Both the position numbers and the translations under genes were made by a program. A model generated the notes under the pieces. It worked only from the letters and a program-made list of their open reading frames with translations. It was not told where the DNA came from and did not search any database. This document shows, in pieces, positions 1 to 5,959 of a stretch of 6,137 nt of DNA. The stretch is from NCBI GenBank assembly GCA_022447685.1, contig JAKVAO010000111.1, positions 1-6,137 of the forward strand, read 5' to 3'. The DNA is from Candidatus Caenarcanales bacterium (GTDB lineage Bacteria > Cyanobacteriota > Vampirovibrionia > LMEP-6097). The first letter of the stretch is position 1; every line of letters starts with the position of its first letter.

Positions 1-70
1 ACAAAGGTAAGATAATAAGATTTTCAACACACCTTTCAATTCAATAATTTTGGTTTAAATTTTCAGTCCA

Positions 71-586
71 CTATATAATATTATCGCCAGCTTTAACATA
101 GACACCAGTAGTAAAGAAAACTTTACTATGAGTATAACTACCAGCTTCATCTGTTCCAGCTACATTTTCAGTGTTTAAAAATATTTCAGTTCCGTCTTCA
201 AACATGAAAGAAGAATTATCACCAAAATGGAAATCATCAACACCGTAATAATTAAGGTCTACATGTGGATCTCCACATATGTGAGCCATAGTTTCGCATT
301 CAGCGTTTCTAATCCAAGTTTGATTACCACCTTGATTGACATCCGTCTCAATCTCAAAACCACAACTAGTAGTAAATACAGCGTTACCCGCATCATTAAT
401 CTCTGTTTTAATTTCAGTCTTAACAGTTTCACTAGTTAATTGTCCCTCTAATGTTTGCAGAGCGGCACGCTTGTTATTTAACTGGGATCTTACTCCAAAT
501 AATTCTGTTTGAGAAAAAGAATACTCACCATCATAAACTACAAGTTCAGCACTGGATAAATCAATATCAGTCTGAGCTAGAGACAT
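71..586 (-). CDS. MIIA (DUF1521)-domain protein with a GDPHVD self-cleavage motif; intact 171-aa part of a larger gene
   Basis: Residues 105-110 read GDPHVD. In the metal-ion-inducible autocleavage (MIIA, DUF1521) domain of Bradyrhizobium NopE1, the Asp-Pro bond of this motif is cut when calcium binds. Around it are family-like elements: beta-type sequence before the motif (about 68-104), an Asp/Asn-containing loop after it (D110, N112, D117, D118), then FMFEDGTEIFLNTE (128-141), matching the family's 'F-DGT-I-NT' stretch. Residues 8-55 are probably a helical or coiled-coil segment. There is no signal peptide or membrane segment. Cysteines at 75, 97 and 104 flank the motif. The ORF stops at a TAG about 60 residues after the cleavage site, earlier than I expect for a full domain. 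The ATG at 586 has only a weak GAG upstream, and the reading frame stays coding-like to an ATG at 778 with a better ribosome site, so 586 is probably not the original start. Domain call is confident; functionality is not. Confidence 0.7.
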   Translation of the reverse strand: MSLAQTDIDLSSAELVVYDGEYSFSQTELFGVRSQLNNKRAALQTLEGQLTSETVKTEIKTEINDAGNAVFTTSCGFEIETDVNQGGNQTWIRNAECETMAHICGDPHVDLNYYGVDDFHFGDNSSFMFEDGTEIFLNTENVAGTDEAGSYTHSKVFFTTGVYVKAGDNII

Positions 587-778
587 AAATGTCTCTTTAA
601 TAGTATTGTCACCATCTAAAGCAGGATCTACAATAAGTACATCACTTAATGAACTTATATTCGTTAAACTATTATTTACATAAGTTTCTGTTGCCTGTGA
701 ACCGGTTTGAGTTCCTGTAACACTTCCTGGGGTAGATACTATCTACACAGCATCGCTGATAGAAGGGGTTATAGCCAT
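587..778 (-). pseudogene. 5' part of the MIIA-domain gene, separated from the rest by an in-frame TAG at codon 12
   Basis: In the same frame as the 171-codon ORF, an ATG at 778 is preceded by a Shine-Dalgarno-like GAGGTAGGG a few bases upstream. From it the frame reads MAITPSISDAV, then TAG at 743-745, then 52 sense codons (starting IVSTPGSVTG, Thr/Ser-rich) that run without a break into the ATG at 586. No GTG or TTG lies in frame between the TAG and 586, so the intervening protein-like stretch has no start of its own. The simplest reading is a nonsense mutation (CAG to TAG would do it) in a 235-codon gene. Alternatives are UAG readthrough or suppression, or a sequencing error. An N-terminus rich in Thr, Ser and Asn without a signal peptide would suit a secreted effector-like protein, but that is inference. 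Confidence 0.6.
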
Positions 779-811
779 GAATCCCTACCTCAGGCATATA
801 CTTGACAGGTA

Positions 812-841
812 TTGTTTAAAATTAAGTTAACGAGATATAAT
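812..841 (+). promoter_or_regulatory. Candidate sigma-70-type promoter of the 410-aa gene
   Basis: A perfect TATAAT lies at 836-841, with TTGTTT at 812-817 as a weak -35 and an 18-nt spacer. This would start transcription near 848, giving a leader of about 32 nt. The leader contains AGGAAGAG (862-869), a Shine-Dalgarno-like purine run about 10-12 nt before the ATG at 880. A second TATAAT at 853-858 is too close to the ribosome site to be preferred. The 101-bp gap (779-879) must also hold the promoter of the divergent MIIA gene, for which I see no convincing boxes. Confidence 0.4.
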
Positions 842-879
842 TAATACATAATTATAATTTCAGGAAGAGAAGAGTCTAA

Positions 880-2112
880 ATGTTTAATTTGTTGGAGAAA
901 AATAGTACTGTAAGTGAAATACAAACAGGCAATAATCAAACAAACCAAATACCACAGGTTCCTCAGTCGAATCTAATTGATCAACAGAAATTACAGAGCA
1001 ATCAAATTGTAAAATTCCCTTTAAGATCTAATAACAATAATCCGGCAAATAATCCTGCTTTACATGCGAATCCATTTGTTATAGCTAAGCACAATGAATA
1101 CTCACATTATAGTAATATAGATAGCGTTGAAACTGTTAAAGATCTCAAAGAAAAAGGTTTTAAAGATCCAAATGGTCTAAAAAAAATACTTGAATATACT
1201 GGAGTCGGTAAAGATAGTTATGCAACAGTATCTAAACCTGCAAAAAGAGTCCATATCGTAATGTCAGGTCCAGAAGTATTAGAGAAATTCTTTGCTGGTG
1301 GAATGAGTAAATTCAATCCCATAAACCTTTTTAATCCTCACAACAAAAACTTAGGTGCTGAGCTTTATGAAAAAGGAGATAAATTAAATCTTGAAAATCC
1401 TCAAAATACTAAACCTCACCAATCTTTAGAAGAGATCAAAGCTGGTTTAAAATCAGGAAGAATCAAAGCTGTAATTAATTATGAAATAGATGAAAAAACT
1501 GGTAAATGGAACATGAATGAACCGTTTGCAATTGATTTATTAAATAATATTGGAAATGCAGCTAATGACATTAAGAAAAGCAAGTTTTACAATTCCTTAT
1601 CGTCGAAAGAAAAGTCACACTTTGAGCCAATTATTGATCAAGCTGCAAATGATCAAAATCTAAACAAGGTCTACAGCCTCAATCTTTCTCTAGTTAATAC
1701 TGGTTCAAGCACTAAAAGGTACAATCAAACTCAAGATGAAGTGATGAATGCAGCAAGAGCATTAAGCGAAGCTATGCCACATGATCACACATTAATTATC
1801 CCTAGCTATATTAATACTGATCCTAATGGGAATATACAATATTTTACAAGTAGCTTGAATAGAGACATGATCACACTTCCGAATTGGCAGCATCTAGAAA
1901 CTGATGATAAAGGTCATATTGCAATAAACGAACACCCAATCACTATATCTACAGGCAAAGGGCAGCCACCAGTCTTCAATGAAAATTTCACAATGTTCTA
2001 TAACTTACAGAGACTAGAGCAACTTGAACCTAAAGGACTCAAAGATAAGAAAAGCATCGAAATGGTTATGAACTCAGCAGAGCATAATAAACAAATTTCA
2101 ATGGCACAGTAA
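880..2112 (+). CDS. Hypothetical protein, 410 aa, with an Asn/Gln-rich N-terminus
   Basis: I do not recognise this protein. The ATG has a purine-rich ribosome site upstream (862-874) and the ORF ends in TAA. Residues 1-65 are rich in Asn, Gln, Ser and Pro and look disordered, including runs such as NNNNPANNPA (51-60). From about 70 on it looks like a folded soluble alpha/beta domain: hydrophobic strand-like segments at 123-129 (RVHIVMS), 196-202, 265-271 (YSLNLSL) and 303-308 (TLIIPS), with helices at 80-105, 214-235 and 286-299. There are only two Trp, no Cys, no signal peptide and no membrane segment, so it is probably cytoplasmic or exported by a route needing no Sec signal. It stands alone, divergent from the MIIA gene and convergent with the tRNA and flagellar genes. 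A disordered polar N-terminus beside an MIIA gene is compatible with an effector-like role, but nothing shows this. Confidence 0.75.
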   Translation: MFNLLEKNSTVSEIQTGNNQTNQIPQVPQSNLIDQQKLQSNQIVKFPLRSNNNNPANNPALHANPFVIAKHNEYSHYSNIDSVETVKDLKEKGFKDPNGLKKILEYTGVGKDSYATVSKPAKRVHIVMSGPEVLEKFFAGGMSKFNPINLFNPHNKNLGAELYEKGDKLNLENPQNTKPHQSLEEIKAGLKSGRIKAVINYEIDEKTGKWNMNEPFAIDLLNNIGNAANDIKKSKFYNSLSSKEKSHFEPIIDQAANDQNLNKVYSLNLSLVNTGSSTKRYNQTQDEVMNAARALSEAMPHDHTLIIPSYINTDPNGNIQYFTSSLNRDMITLPNWQHLETDDKGHIAINEHPITISTGKGQPPVFNENFTMFYNLQRLEQLEPKGLKDKKSIEMVMNSAEHNKQISMAQ

Positions 2113-2116
2113 AAAA

Positions 2117-2193
2117 TGTTGCTTGAAAAAGGATTCAAATTCTAGGCTATACCGCCCGTGACCGCAAGGTCACATGAAAAAGGATCAAAGTCT
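2117..2193 (-). repeat. Two degenerate copies of the tRNA-Thr 3' end
   Basis: Positions 2117-2143 match the 3' end of the tRNA-Thr gene (2278-2304, CCA end through T arm) at 21 of 27 bases without gaps, in the same orientation. The match seems to continue weakly into the variable-loop segment (ACCGCC at 2151-2156). A second, shorter copy at 2175-2193 shares the GAAAAAGGAT core, with one base deleted. The D-arm and 5' acceptor strand are missing from both. They may be attachment-site remnants of an element that used the tRNA as a target, or relics of a decayed tandem tRNA gene. Confidence 0.55.
2158..2173. other. Perfect 6-bp hairpin with a GCAA loop
   Basis: GTGACC and GGTCAC pair perfectly around a GCAA loop (a GNRA tetraloop when read on the + strand). 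It lies between the two tRNA-end copies and 45 nt after the stop of the 410-aa gene. No U-tract follows on either strand, so it is not a standard intrinsic terminator. It could protect the 3' end of the upstream mRNA. Confidence 0.55.
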
Positions 2194-2207
2194 TGACTTG
2201 TAATCAC

Positions 2208-2231
2208 TTGATTTTCAGCAATGAAAATCAA
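2208..2231. other. Perfect 10-bp hairpin with a GCAA loop
   Basis: TTGATTTTCA pairs with TGAAAATCAA around GCAA. This is the second perfect stem with the same tetraloop within 75 bp. It is AT-rich and lacks a following T-run on either strand, so termination is uncertain. Together with the first hairpin it could end or stabilise the transcript of the 410-aa gene, or belong to a small RNA. Confidence 0.55.
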
Positions 2232-2277
2232 AACACAAAAATGATCTGGTTCGAAAGTTATTATATTTAAGAAAAAG

Positions 2278-2353
2278 TGGTGCTTGGGAAAGGATTCGAA
2301 CCCTCGACCGCCTGATTACAAGTCAGATGCTCTACCAACTGAGCTACCCAAGC
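2278..2353 (-). tRNA. tRNA-Thr (anticodon UGU)
   Basis: Read on the reverse strand, the cloverleaf is complete. The acceptor stem GCTTGGG/CCCAAGC is perfect, T8-A9 are present, the D stem is GCTC/GAGC and the D loop is AGTTGGTA. The anticodon stem is TCTGA/TCAGG with loop CTTGTAA, giving anticodon TGT, which reads ACN threonine codons. The T loop is TTCGAAT, closed by a T stem with two G-U pairs (GAGGG/CCTTT). The mature body is 2281-2353 (73 nt, discriminator A). CCA is encoded in the DNA at 2278-2280. It has its own promoter-like sequence upstream and lies 77 bp beyond the stop of the FliO-like gene on the same strand. Confidence 0.97.
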
Positions 2354-2366
2354 AATTTCTTATAGA

Positions 2367-2375
2367 ATTATAACA
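2367..2375 (-). promoter_or_regulatory. Extended -10 promoter of the tRNA-Thr gene
   Basis: On the reverse strand TGTTATAAT is an exact extended -10 element (TGN followed by TATAAT). It lies 13 nt before the first base of the tRNA, which would give a leader of about six bases. No good -35 box is visible at 16-18 nt, as is common for extended -10 promoters. It suggests the tRNA is transcribed on its own and not only by readthrough from the flagellar genes. Confidence 0.5.
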
Positions 2376-2430
2376 AGATATTTCTTGCGGCTCGAGTAAA
2401 AAACAAATTTTATTATTTTTTTTTAAGAAC

Positions 2431-2745
2431 TTATTCTTTCTCGTCTAATTCTGTCAAATATCTCAAACCTGCGTGCATTGACTTCGAAAGTAAAATCCTT
2501 CTGCCATCTACACCAATTATAAGTAACTCTGATCCATCAGCTAAAATCTCTCTCTGAATAAGATTCACATCATACTCCTTATCGGCGAAGTTCTTATTAT
2601 GGATTGAGAGATAATTTTTCAGAAATTTAGGGATTTTCCATTCACCAGATTTAAACTTATTAATAAGAAAATTACTAAGAGCCCAGAATATAAAAAGGAA
2701 ACTAAGTATTGTGATTAATTTACTACCAAAGTCAATTTGAGTCAT
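2431..2745 (-). CDS. fliO: FliO-like flagellar export protein
   Basis: This is a small protein of 104 residues with one N-terminal membrane segment (about 9-29, LITILSFLFIFWALSNFLI), a basic stretch after it, and a C-terminal cytoplasmic domain. Residues about 60-99 follow the FliO pattern: an 'I-R--L-DGSELLIIGVDGR' beta stretch, then RRILLSKSMHAGLRYLTEL, matching the family's 'g-r--LLG-t---I--L-el'. FliO helps assemble the FliP-FliQ-FliR core of the flagellar type III export gate in the inner membrane. Length and topology fit. The ATG lies inside the end of the methyltransferase gene (14-nt overlap) with no clear ribosome site, so translation is probably coupled. It sits two genes after the FliY-like switch protein, a usual neighbourhood for fliO. 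However, no fliP follows; a tRNA does. FliO is poorly conserved, so the call rests on pattern and context. Confidence 0.7.
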   Translation of the reverse strand: MTQIDFGSKLITILSFLFIFWALSNFLINKFKSGEWKIPKFLKNYLSIHNKNFADKEYDVNLIQREILADGSELLIIGVDGRRILLSKSMHAGLRYLTELDEKE

Positions 2746-3604
2746 TATTTGCTAGGTTATGGTTAAATTTAAAGCTAAAGTAAGCTTGTCTAAATACCAT
2801 CTTAGCAGGAACCTTAACTGTTTCAAAGAATTCCTTACGTTTAAGATCATTTTCAATTAAACAGACTGCAACCAAATCCCAGATGACTTTCTGTCCATCA
2901 GCGTTACTGACTATGTAGTACTCTTTATAATCATCGAAAAGAATACCCACAGAGAATAAAATATCAATGAGTTTTTTCTTATCAAAAATCTTTTCAGTAT
3001 CTCCAGCAAGTATCTTATTGAAAAGATCAACAGTGTTTTTAACCAGTGGGTTGTCGCCTGTGAACTCAGATAAGGATTTATAAAATTCAAGATTTGCCTT
3101 CAAAGAAATAAACTCTTCCGTATTCAAGTCAGGGAAATAAAAAGACGGCATGGAAACATTGAATATAAATCTACCCATAGTCTTAAGAGATTTACTAAGT
3201 TGGTTTACAATAGCTTCTAAATTATGAAACAAATGGAAACAGTTTAAAGCATAGACTACGTCAACATTGTGATCAAAATGATCACCAAAATTTTCTGCTG
3301 AAGATTGAATATATTTAGCATTTTCACCTAATCTAGCTTTAGCTTTATCTAACATGGAAGCGGATGGATCAATCAATGTTAAATCTTGTAGTCCAGTTGC
3401 TAAAAGTGCTTCGGAAGAAACACCTGTACCAGCACCCAGGTCTAGAACTTTATTACAGCCTTGCTCAAAAGGATTAAAGAAATTCACAGCATGATCAGCA
3501 CTCTGTTTGTATAGAAAATCTGCGTTCGCATAATTCTTTGAAGCCTCTTCTGACTCAAAAGGATTGTATTGATTTTTATCTACTTCTTTTTCTGTATTAG
3601 ACAC
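2732..3604 (-). CDS. Class I SAM-dependent methyltransferase in the flagellar cluster
   Basis: The 290-residue protein has a Rossmann-type methyltransferase core. Motif I is VLDLGAGTG (53-61), the SAM-binding glycine loop. The acidic residue at the end of strand 2 is in LTLIDPS (75-81, D79). Residues 101-106 (SSAENF) form the motif III region, and VDVVYALNCFHLFHN (114-128) is motif IV. Residues 170-240 may form a helical, substrate-specific insertion. It resembles BioC/UbiE-like enzymes, but the substrate cannot be read from sequence. GTG is the start (3602-3604), overlapping the FliY-like stop by 8 nt; no better upstream start exists. With an overlap on each side it is firmly in the flagellar operon. 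A flagellar or chemotaxis protein substrate is a reasonable guess, not shown. It is not CheR-like, and I see no likeness to the FliB lysine methylase. Confidence 0.85.
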   Translation of the reverse strand: MSNTEKEVDKNQYNPFESEEASKNYANADFLYKQSADHAVNFFNPFEQGCNKVLDLGAGTGVSSEALLATGLQDLTLIDPSASMLDKAKARLGENAKYIQSSAENFGDHFDHNVDVVYALNCFHLFHNLEAIVNQLSKSLKTMGRFIFNVSMPSFYFPDLNTEEFISLKANLEFYKSLSEFTGDNPLVKNTVDLFNKILAGDTEKIFDKKKLIDILFSVGILFDDYKEYYIVSNADGQKVIWDLVAVCLIENDLKRKEFFETVKVPAKMVFRQAYFSFKFNHNLANNDSN

Positions 3605-4535
3605 TTATGCTTAACCCAAGATCCGCTGCTAAGTCCATATTACCTGCTAATTGAGTTATACGCAAACCAAAACTATCATCGATTACTACAACCTCACCCC
3701 TAGCAATAATTTTATTGTTCACAAAAAGATCAACTGGTTCACCAGAGAGCCTATCTAGTTCGATTACAGAACCTTTGGTTAACTTCAAAATATCTCTTAA
3801 CTGCATCTCAGCTCTACCAAGTTCAACGATCAAACCTAGCTTGATATCCATAAGAAGATTTAAATTCTTCTTCTCATAAATCTCATCACTGTTTACAGTA
3901 TGACTCATCTGCGCAAAGTCAACTTCAGAGACGCTTGCATTAGCGGTCTTCGGATCTAATAAAATCTTAGCTATAGAATCAACAAAAATCTCAGAAAGGC
4001 TTAGAAAAACGTTAGAGTTAACGATATCACCAACTTTGAGAGCAAAACCTAAACTTATATAATCAGTCTGAACCAAATCATGCTTAAGAGTATCAGGGCT
4101 TTCAGGGTCAATAAGCTTATTTACAAATTCACCAATCTCAATAGCTTTTGTTGGAACTATAGTTTTAATCTTATGGAGTATCGCTAAACTTGACTGAGCA
4201 AGAGATTCAGAGAAAGCTGCTTGTTCGATTGCCTCAAAAGGCTTACCAGCAACATCACCTGAGCCTCCAGCCATCAAGTCAGCAATAATAATTGCATCAT
4301 TGACATCAGCGATATAAGACATTGAGCCATCTTGGTTATCGTTGATATCTGTGTGTACAGAAATAGCTGGGCTGGAAATATTATACTCATCATTGACGAT
4401 GAGAGGATCCATAAAGCCTTCAAATGCTATTTCTACATTTACGTTTAAAAGTTGAGAAAGGTTTTGGGCGTAATCTGGAGCAAGACCTGCAACAAATTCA
4501 CCAAATTTATTCAAAGAATTCTCGTCCAATGCCAT
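3597..4535 (-). CDS. fliY: FliN/FliY-type flagellar motor switch protein with a CheC-like N-terminal region
   Basis: The 312 residues contain a CheC/FliY-like region (about 7-170) and a C-terminal SpoA/FliN domain (224-296). The FliN part includes LLMDIKLGLIVELGRAEMQL, DILKLTKGSVIELDR, GEPVDLFVNNKIIARGEVVVI and FGLRIT, the classic C-ring surface signature. The middle carries IIIADLMAGGSGD (82-94), like the 'DLMMGGDG' of FliY. It would form part of the cytoplasmic switch that sets rotation direction and docks export substrates. In active FliY/CheC the phosphatase sites are E-x-x-N; here both read E-x-x-A (E13/A16 and E110/A113), so CheY-P phosphatase activity is unlikely. The N-terminal CheY-binding peptide is also not evident. 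The ATG at 4535 lacks a clear ribosome site. The gene stands 95 nt downstream of the 440-aa gene and overlaps the methyltransferase. A divergent FliM is an alternative, less likely given the FliN-like tail. Confidence 0.85.
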   Translation of the reverse strand: MALDENSLNKFGEFVAGLAPDYAQNLSQLLNVNVEIAFEGFMDPLIVNDEYNISSPAISVHTDINDNQDGSMSYIADVNDAIIIADLMAGGSGDVAGKPFEAIEQAAFSESLAQSSLAILHKIKTIVPTKAIEIGEFVNKLIDPESPDTLKHDLVQTDYISLGFALKVGDIVNSNVFLSLSEIFVDSIAKILLDPKTANASVSEVDFAQMSHTVNSDEIYEKKNLNLLMDIKLGLIVELGRAEMQLRDILKLTKGSVIELDRLSGEPVDLFVNNKIIARGEVVVIDDSFGLRITQLAGNMDLAADLGLSISV

Positions 4536-4581
4536 AATAGTAGTATTTTTATACCCATGCTAAACTATAAGTAAAGCATTT

Positions 4582-4599
4582 ATATGATCTACATCATAT
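4582..4599. promoter_or_regulatory. Palindrome upstream of the FliY-like gene
   Basis: ATATGAT and ATCATAT form a 7-bp inverted repeat with a 4-bp centre (CTAC), in the 95-bp gap between the 440-aa gene and the FliY-like gene. It could be an operator or a small RNA stem. No U-tract follows, so it is not a terminator. AT-rich DNA produces such repeats by chance, hence the low confidence. Confidence 0.25.
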
Positions 4600-4630
4600 G
4601 GACTATCTATTTGAAAACCTATAGTATATC

Positions 4631-5953
4631 TTAACTATCTATCTCAGCTTCTTTTCCAGCTTTTTGACCATTCAAGCTTCCAAGATTACCTGAAATATTA
4701 GAGATATTAGCTGCAATTGTCTGAACAGCTCCCTGATCAACACCAGAACTTGCACTTTTAACAACGGTTTTAGTAGCTTTAGGAGTAGAAGTAGTAGCTG
4801 CTGTTCCACCTGAAGTATCAGCTTTAGGAGAAGGAGCTGCTTTTACAGATGAAGTCGCTATAGCTGAATCAATAATTATTTCAGCAGCGCCATCACCTTT
4901 AAGACCTGACATTTTTGATTTCTCACTTCCCAAATCACCTTCAGCAACAGAGATTTCACCATTAATACTGTCTATTTCATTTCTTAGACGTGTATTTTGT
5001 CTCTCTTTCATTTTATTTTCTTCTTGAATTTTGATCTCAAGCTCACTCATACCAGAATCTTCAGCATCAGCAGGTTTGTTTGCATCTTCAATCTTTGCAA
5101 CTTCAAGAATTTCATCTGATACCTCAAGCATTGTATTAACTTTTTTCTCATTTAAAGTTACAGACTTACTATCAATCACAGATTCTATATTTATAGCCTT
5201 AGGAGCTGGCGGTAATTTCTTTTCAGTTGGAGCAGCAAGTACAGGTTCCTCTGTAATTACAGTTACCTCAGTTTCCTCTGCAATACCTTTCAAATCAAGA
5301 CTAGTAGTATCAACTGGAGCTTCAGTCACTTGAGCTTTAGGAACTTCAGTGGTATTAACTTCAGGGATTCCATCTTTAAAAAGACCATCGACGTCTTCTA
5401 CAAATGACATCTTAGTGTCTGCTTCTGTTTCAGCAGCAGTATCAATTTCACCTAAAATTTCTGCTGATTGCATAATTATATTTGCAGCTTCACCCTCAGG
5501 AATAGTTAATACTTCATTATCAGTAAGAATGTTTTGGATAGGATTTTCTTCCTCAAACTGCTTATCTACATACTGTTTAGCCACAGAAATCGCAGCGGTA
5601 TCGTATTTCAGCAATTCACCAGACTGTTCTTTTTGAGTAAAAACTGTTTTTTGTTCATTAATAACTTTCTCAGGATTACCAGGACTATTATTCTTAACTA
5701 TGACTTCTTCAGTTTTAGTTTCATCCTCTAAAGAAAGAGCTTCAGTGCTATCATCGCTAACATCTAAAGTAGGATTCGGATTAATCTTAGATTCAGCTTT
5801 TGGCTTATCTATAATGACTGCAGTATCAGCCTCATCTCTAAGTTGATCCACCGTATCAGAAAGTACTTTACTTTCTTCTTTCGATGCTAAATCATTAACA
5901 GGATTATTATCCAGGATTATGTTATTTCCACTTATTTTATCAACGTCAACCAA
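4631..5953 (-). CDS. Hypothetical acidic, low-complexity protein, 440 aa, first of the flagellar cluster
   Basis: I do not recognise this protein. It is rich in Glu, Asp, Thr, Ser, Ala and Val and has no Cys, Trp or His, which suggests a largely disordered chain. Pro/Thr/Glu-rich stretches lie around 205-265. A likely coiled coil runs at about 305-355 (SELEIKIQEENKMKERQNTR and on), followed by an Ala/Ser/Thr-rich linker and a short final helix-like segment. There is no signal peptide or membrane segment. The start is TTG at 5951-5953, chosen because a perfect GGAGGT lies 6 nt upstream. Its position just before the FliY-like gene recalls hook-length proteins (FliK), also Pro/Thr-rich and secreted, but the conserved C-terminal FliK domain is not seen. 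A flagellum-linked, perhaps exported or scaffold role is inference from position only. Confidence 0.75.
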   Translation of the reverse strand: MVDVDKISGNNIILDNNPVNDLASKEESKVLSDTVDQLRDEADTAVIIDKPKAESKINPNPTLDVSDDSTEALSLEDETKTEEVIVKNNSPGNPEKVINEQKTVFTQKEQSGELLKYDTAAISVAKQYVDKQFEEENPIQNILTDNEVLTIPEGEAANIIMQSAEILGEIDTAAETEADTKMSFVEDVDGLFKDGIPEVNTTEVPKAQVTEAPVDTTSLDLKGIAEETEVTVITEEPVLAAPTEKKLPPAPKAINIESVIDSKSVTLNEKKVNTMLEVSDEILEVAKIEDANKPADAEDSGMSELEIKIQEENKMKERQNTRLRNEIDSINGEISVAEGDLGSEKSKMSGLKGDGAAEIIIDSAIATSSVKAAPSPKADTSGGTAATTSTPKATKTVVKSASSGVDQGAVQTIAANISNISGNLGSLNGQKAGKEAEIDS

Positions 5954-5959
5954 AGCGGC

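Noticed and set aside
227..439. 70-codon + strand ORF
   Set aside because: It lies antisense within the MIIA ORF, with no ribosome site or family likeness; a shadow of the real frame.
802..841. TTGACA at 802-807 paired with TATAAT at 836-841 as a promoter
   Set aside because: The spacer is 28 nt, far outside 16-18; no -10 lies at the right distance from TTGACA.
1246..2010. Subtilase-like pattern in the 410-aa protein (VHIVMSG, NLSL, STGKGQPP)
   Set aside because: The order is vaguely like an S8 protease, but the catalytic Asp, His and Ser motifs are not recognisable; left as unknown.
2150..2160. ACCGCCCGT resembles the end of 16S rRNA
   Set aside because: Only 9 bases match; the flanking sequence is unrelated to rRNA.
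2374..2424. Terminator made of CAAGA/TCTTG hairpin (2374-2387) and a T-run (2416-2424)
   Set aside because: The T-run starts 28 nt after a weak 5-bp stem, too far for an intrinsic terminator; the stem overlaps the tRNA promoter.
5031..5731. Three + strand ORFs (5031-5333, 5349-5636, 5534-5731)
   Set aside because: All are antisense to the 440-aa gene; the Ser/Thr/Ile/Phe-rich products are what the complement of Glu/Asp/Thr codons gives. The 440-aa frame has a perfect ribosome site.
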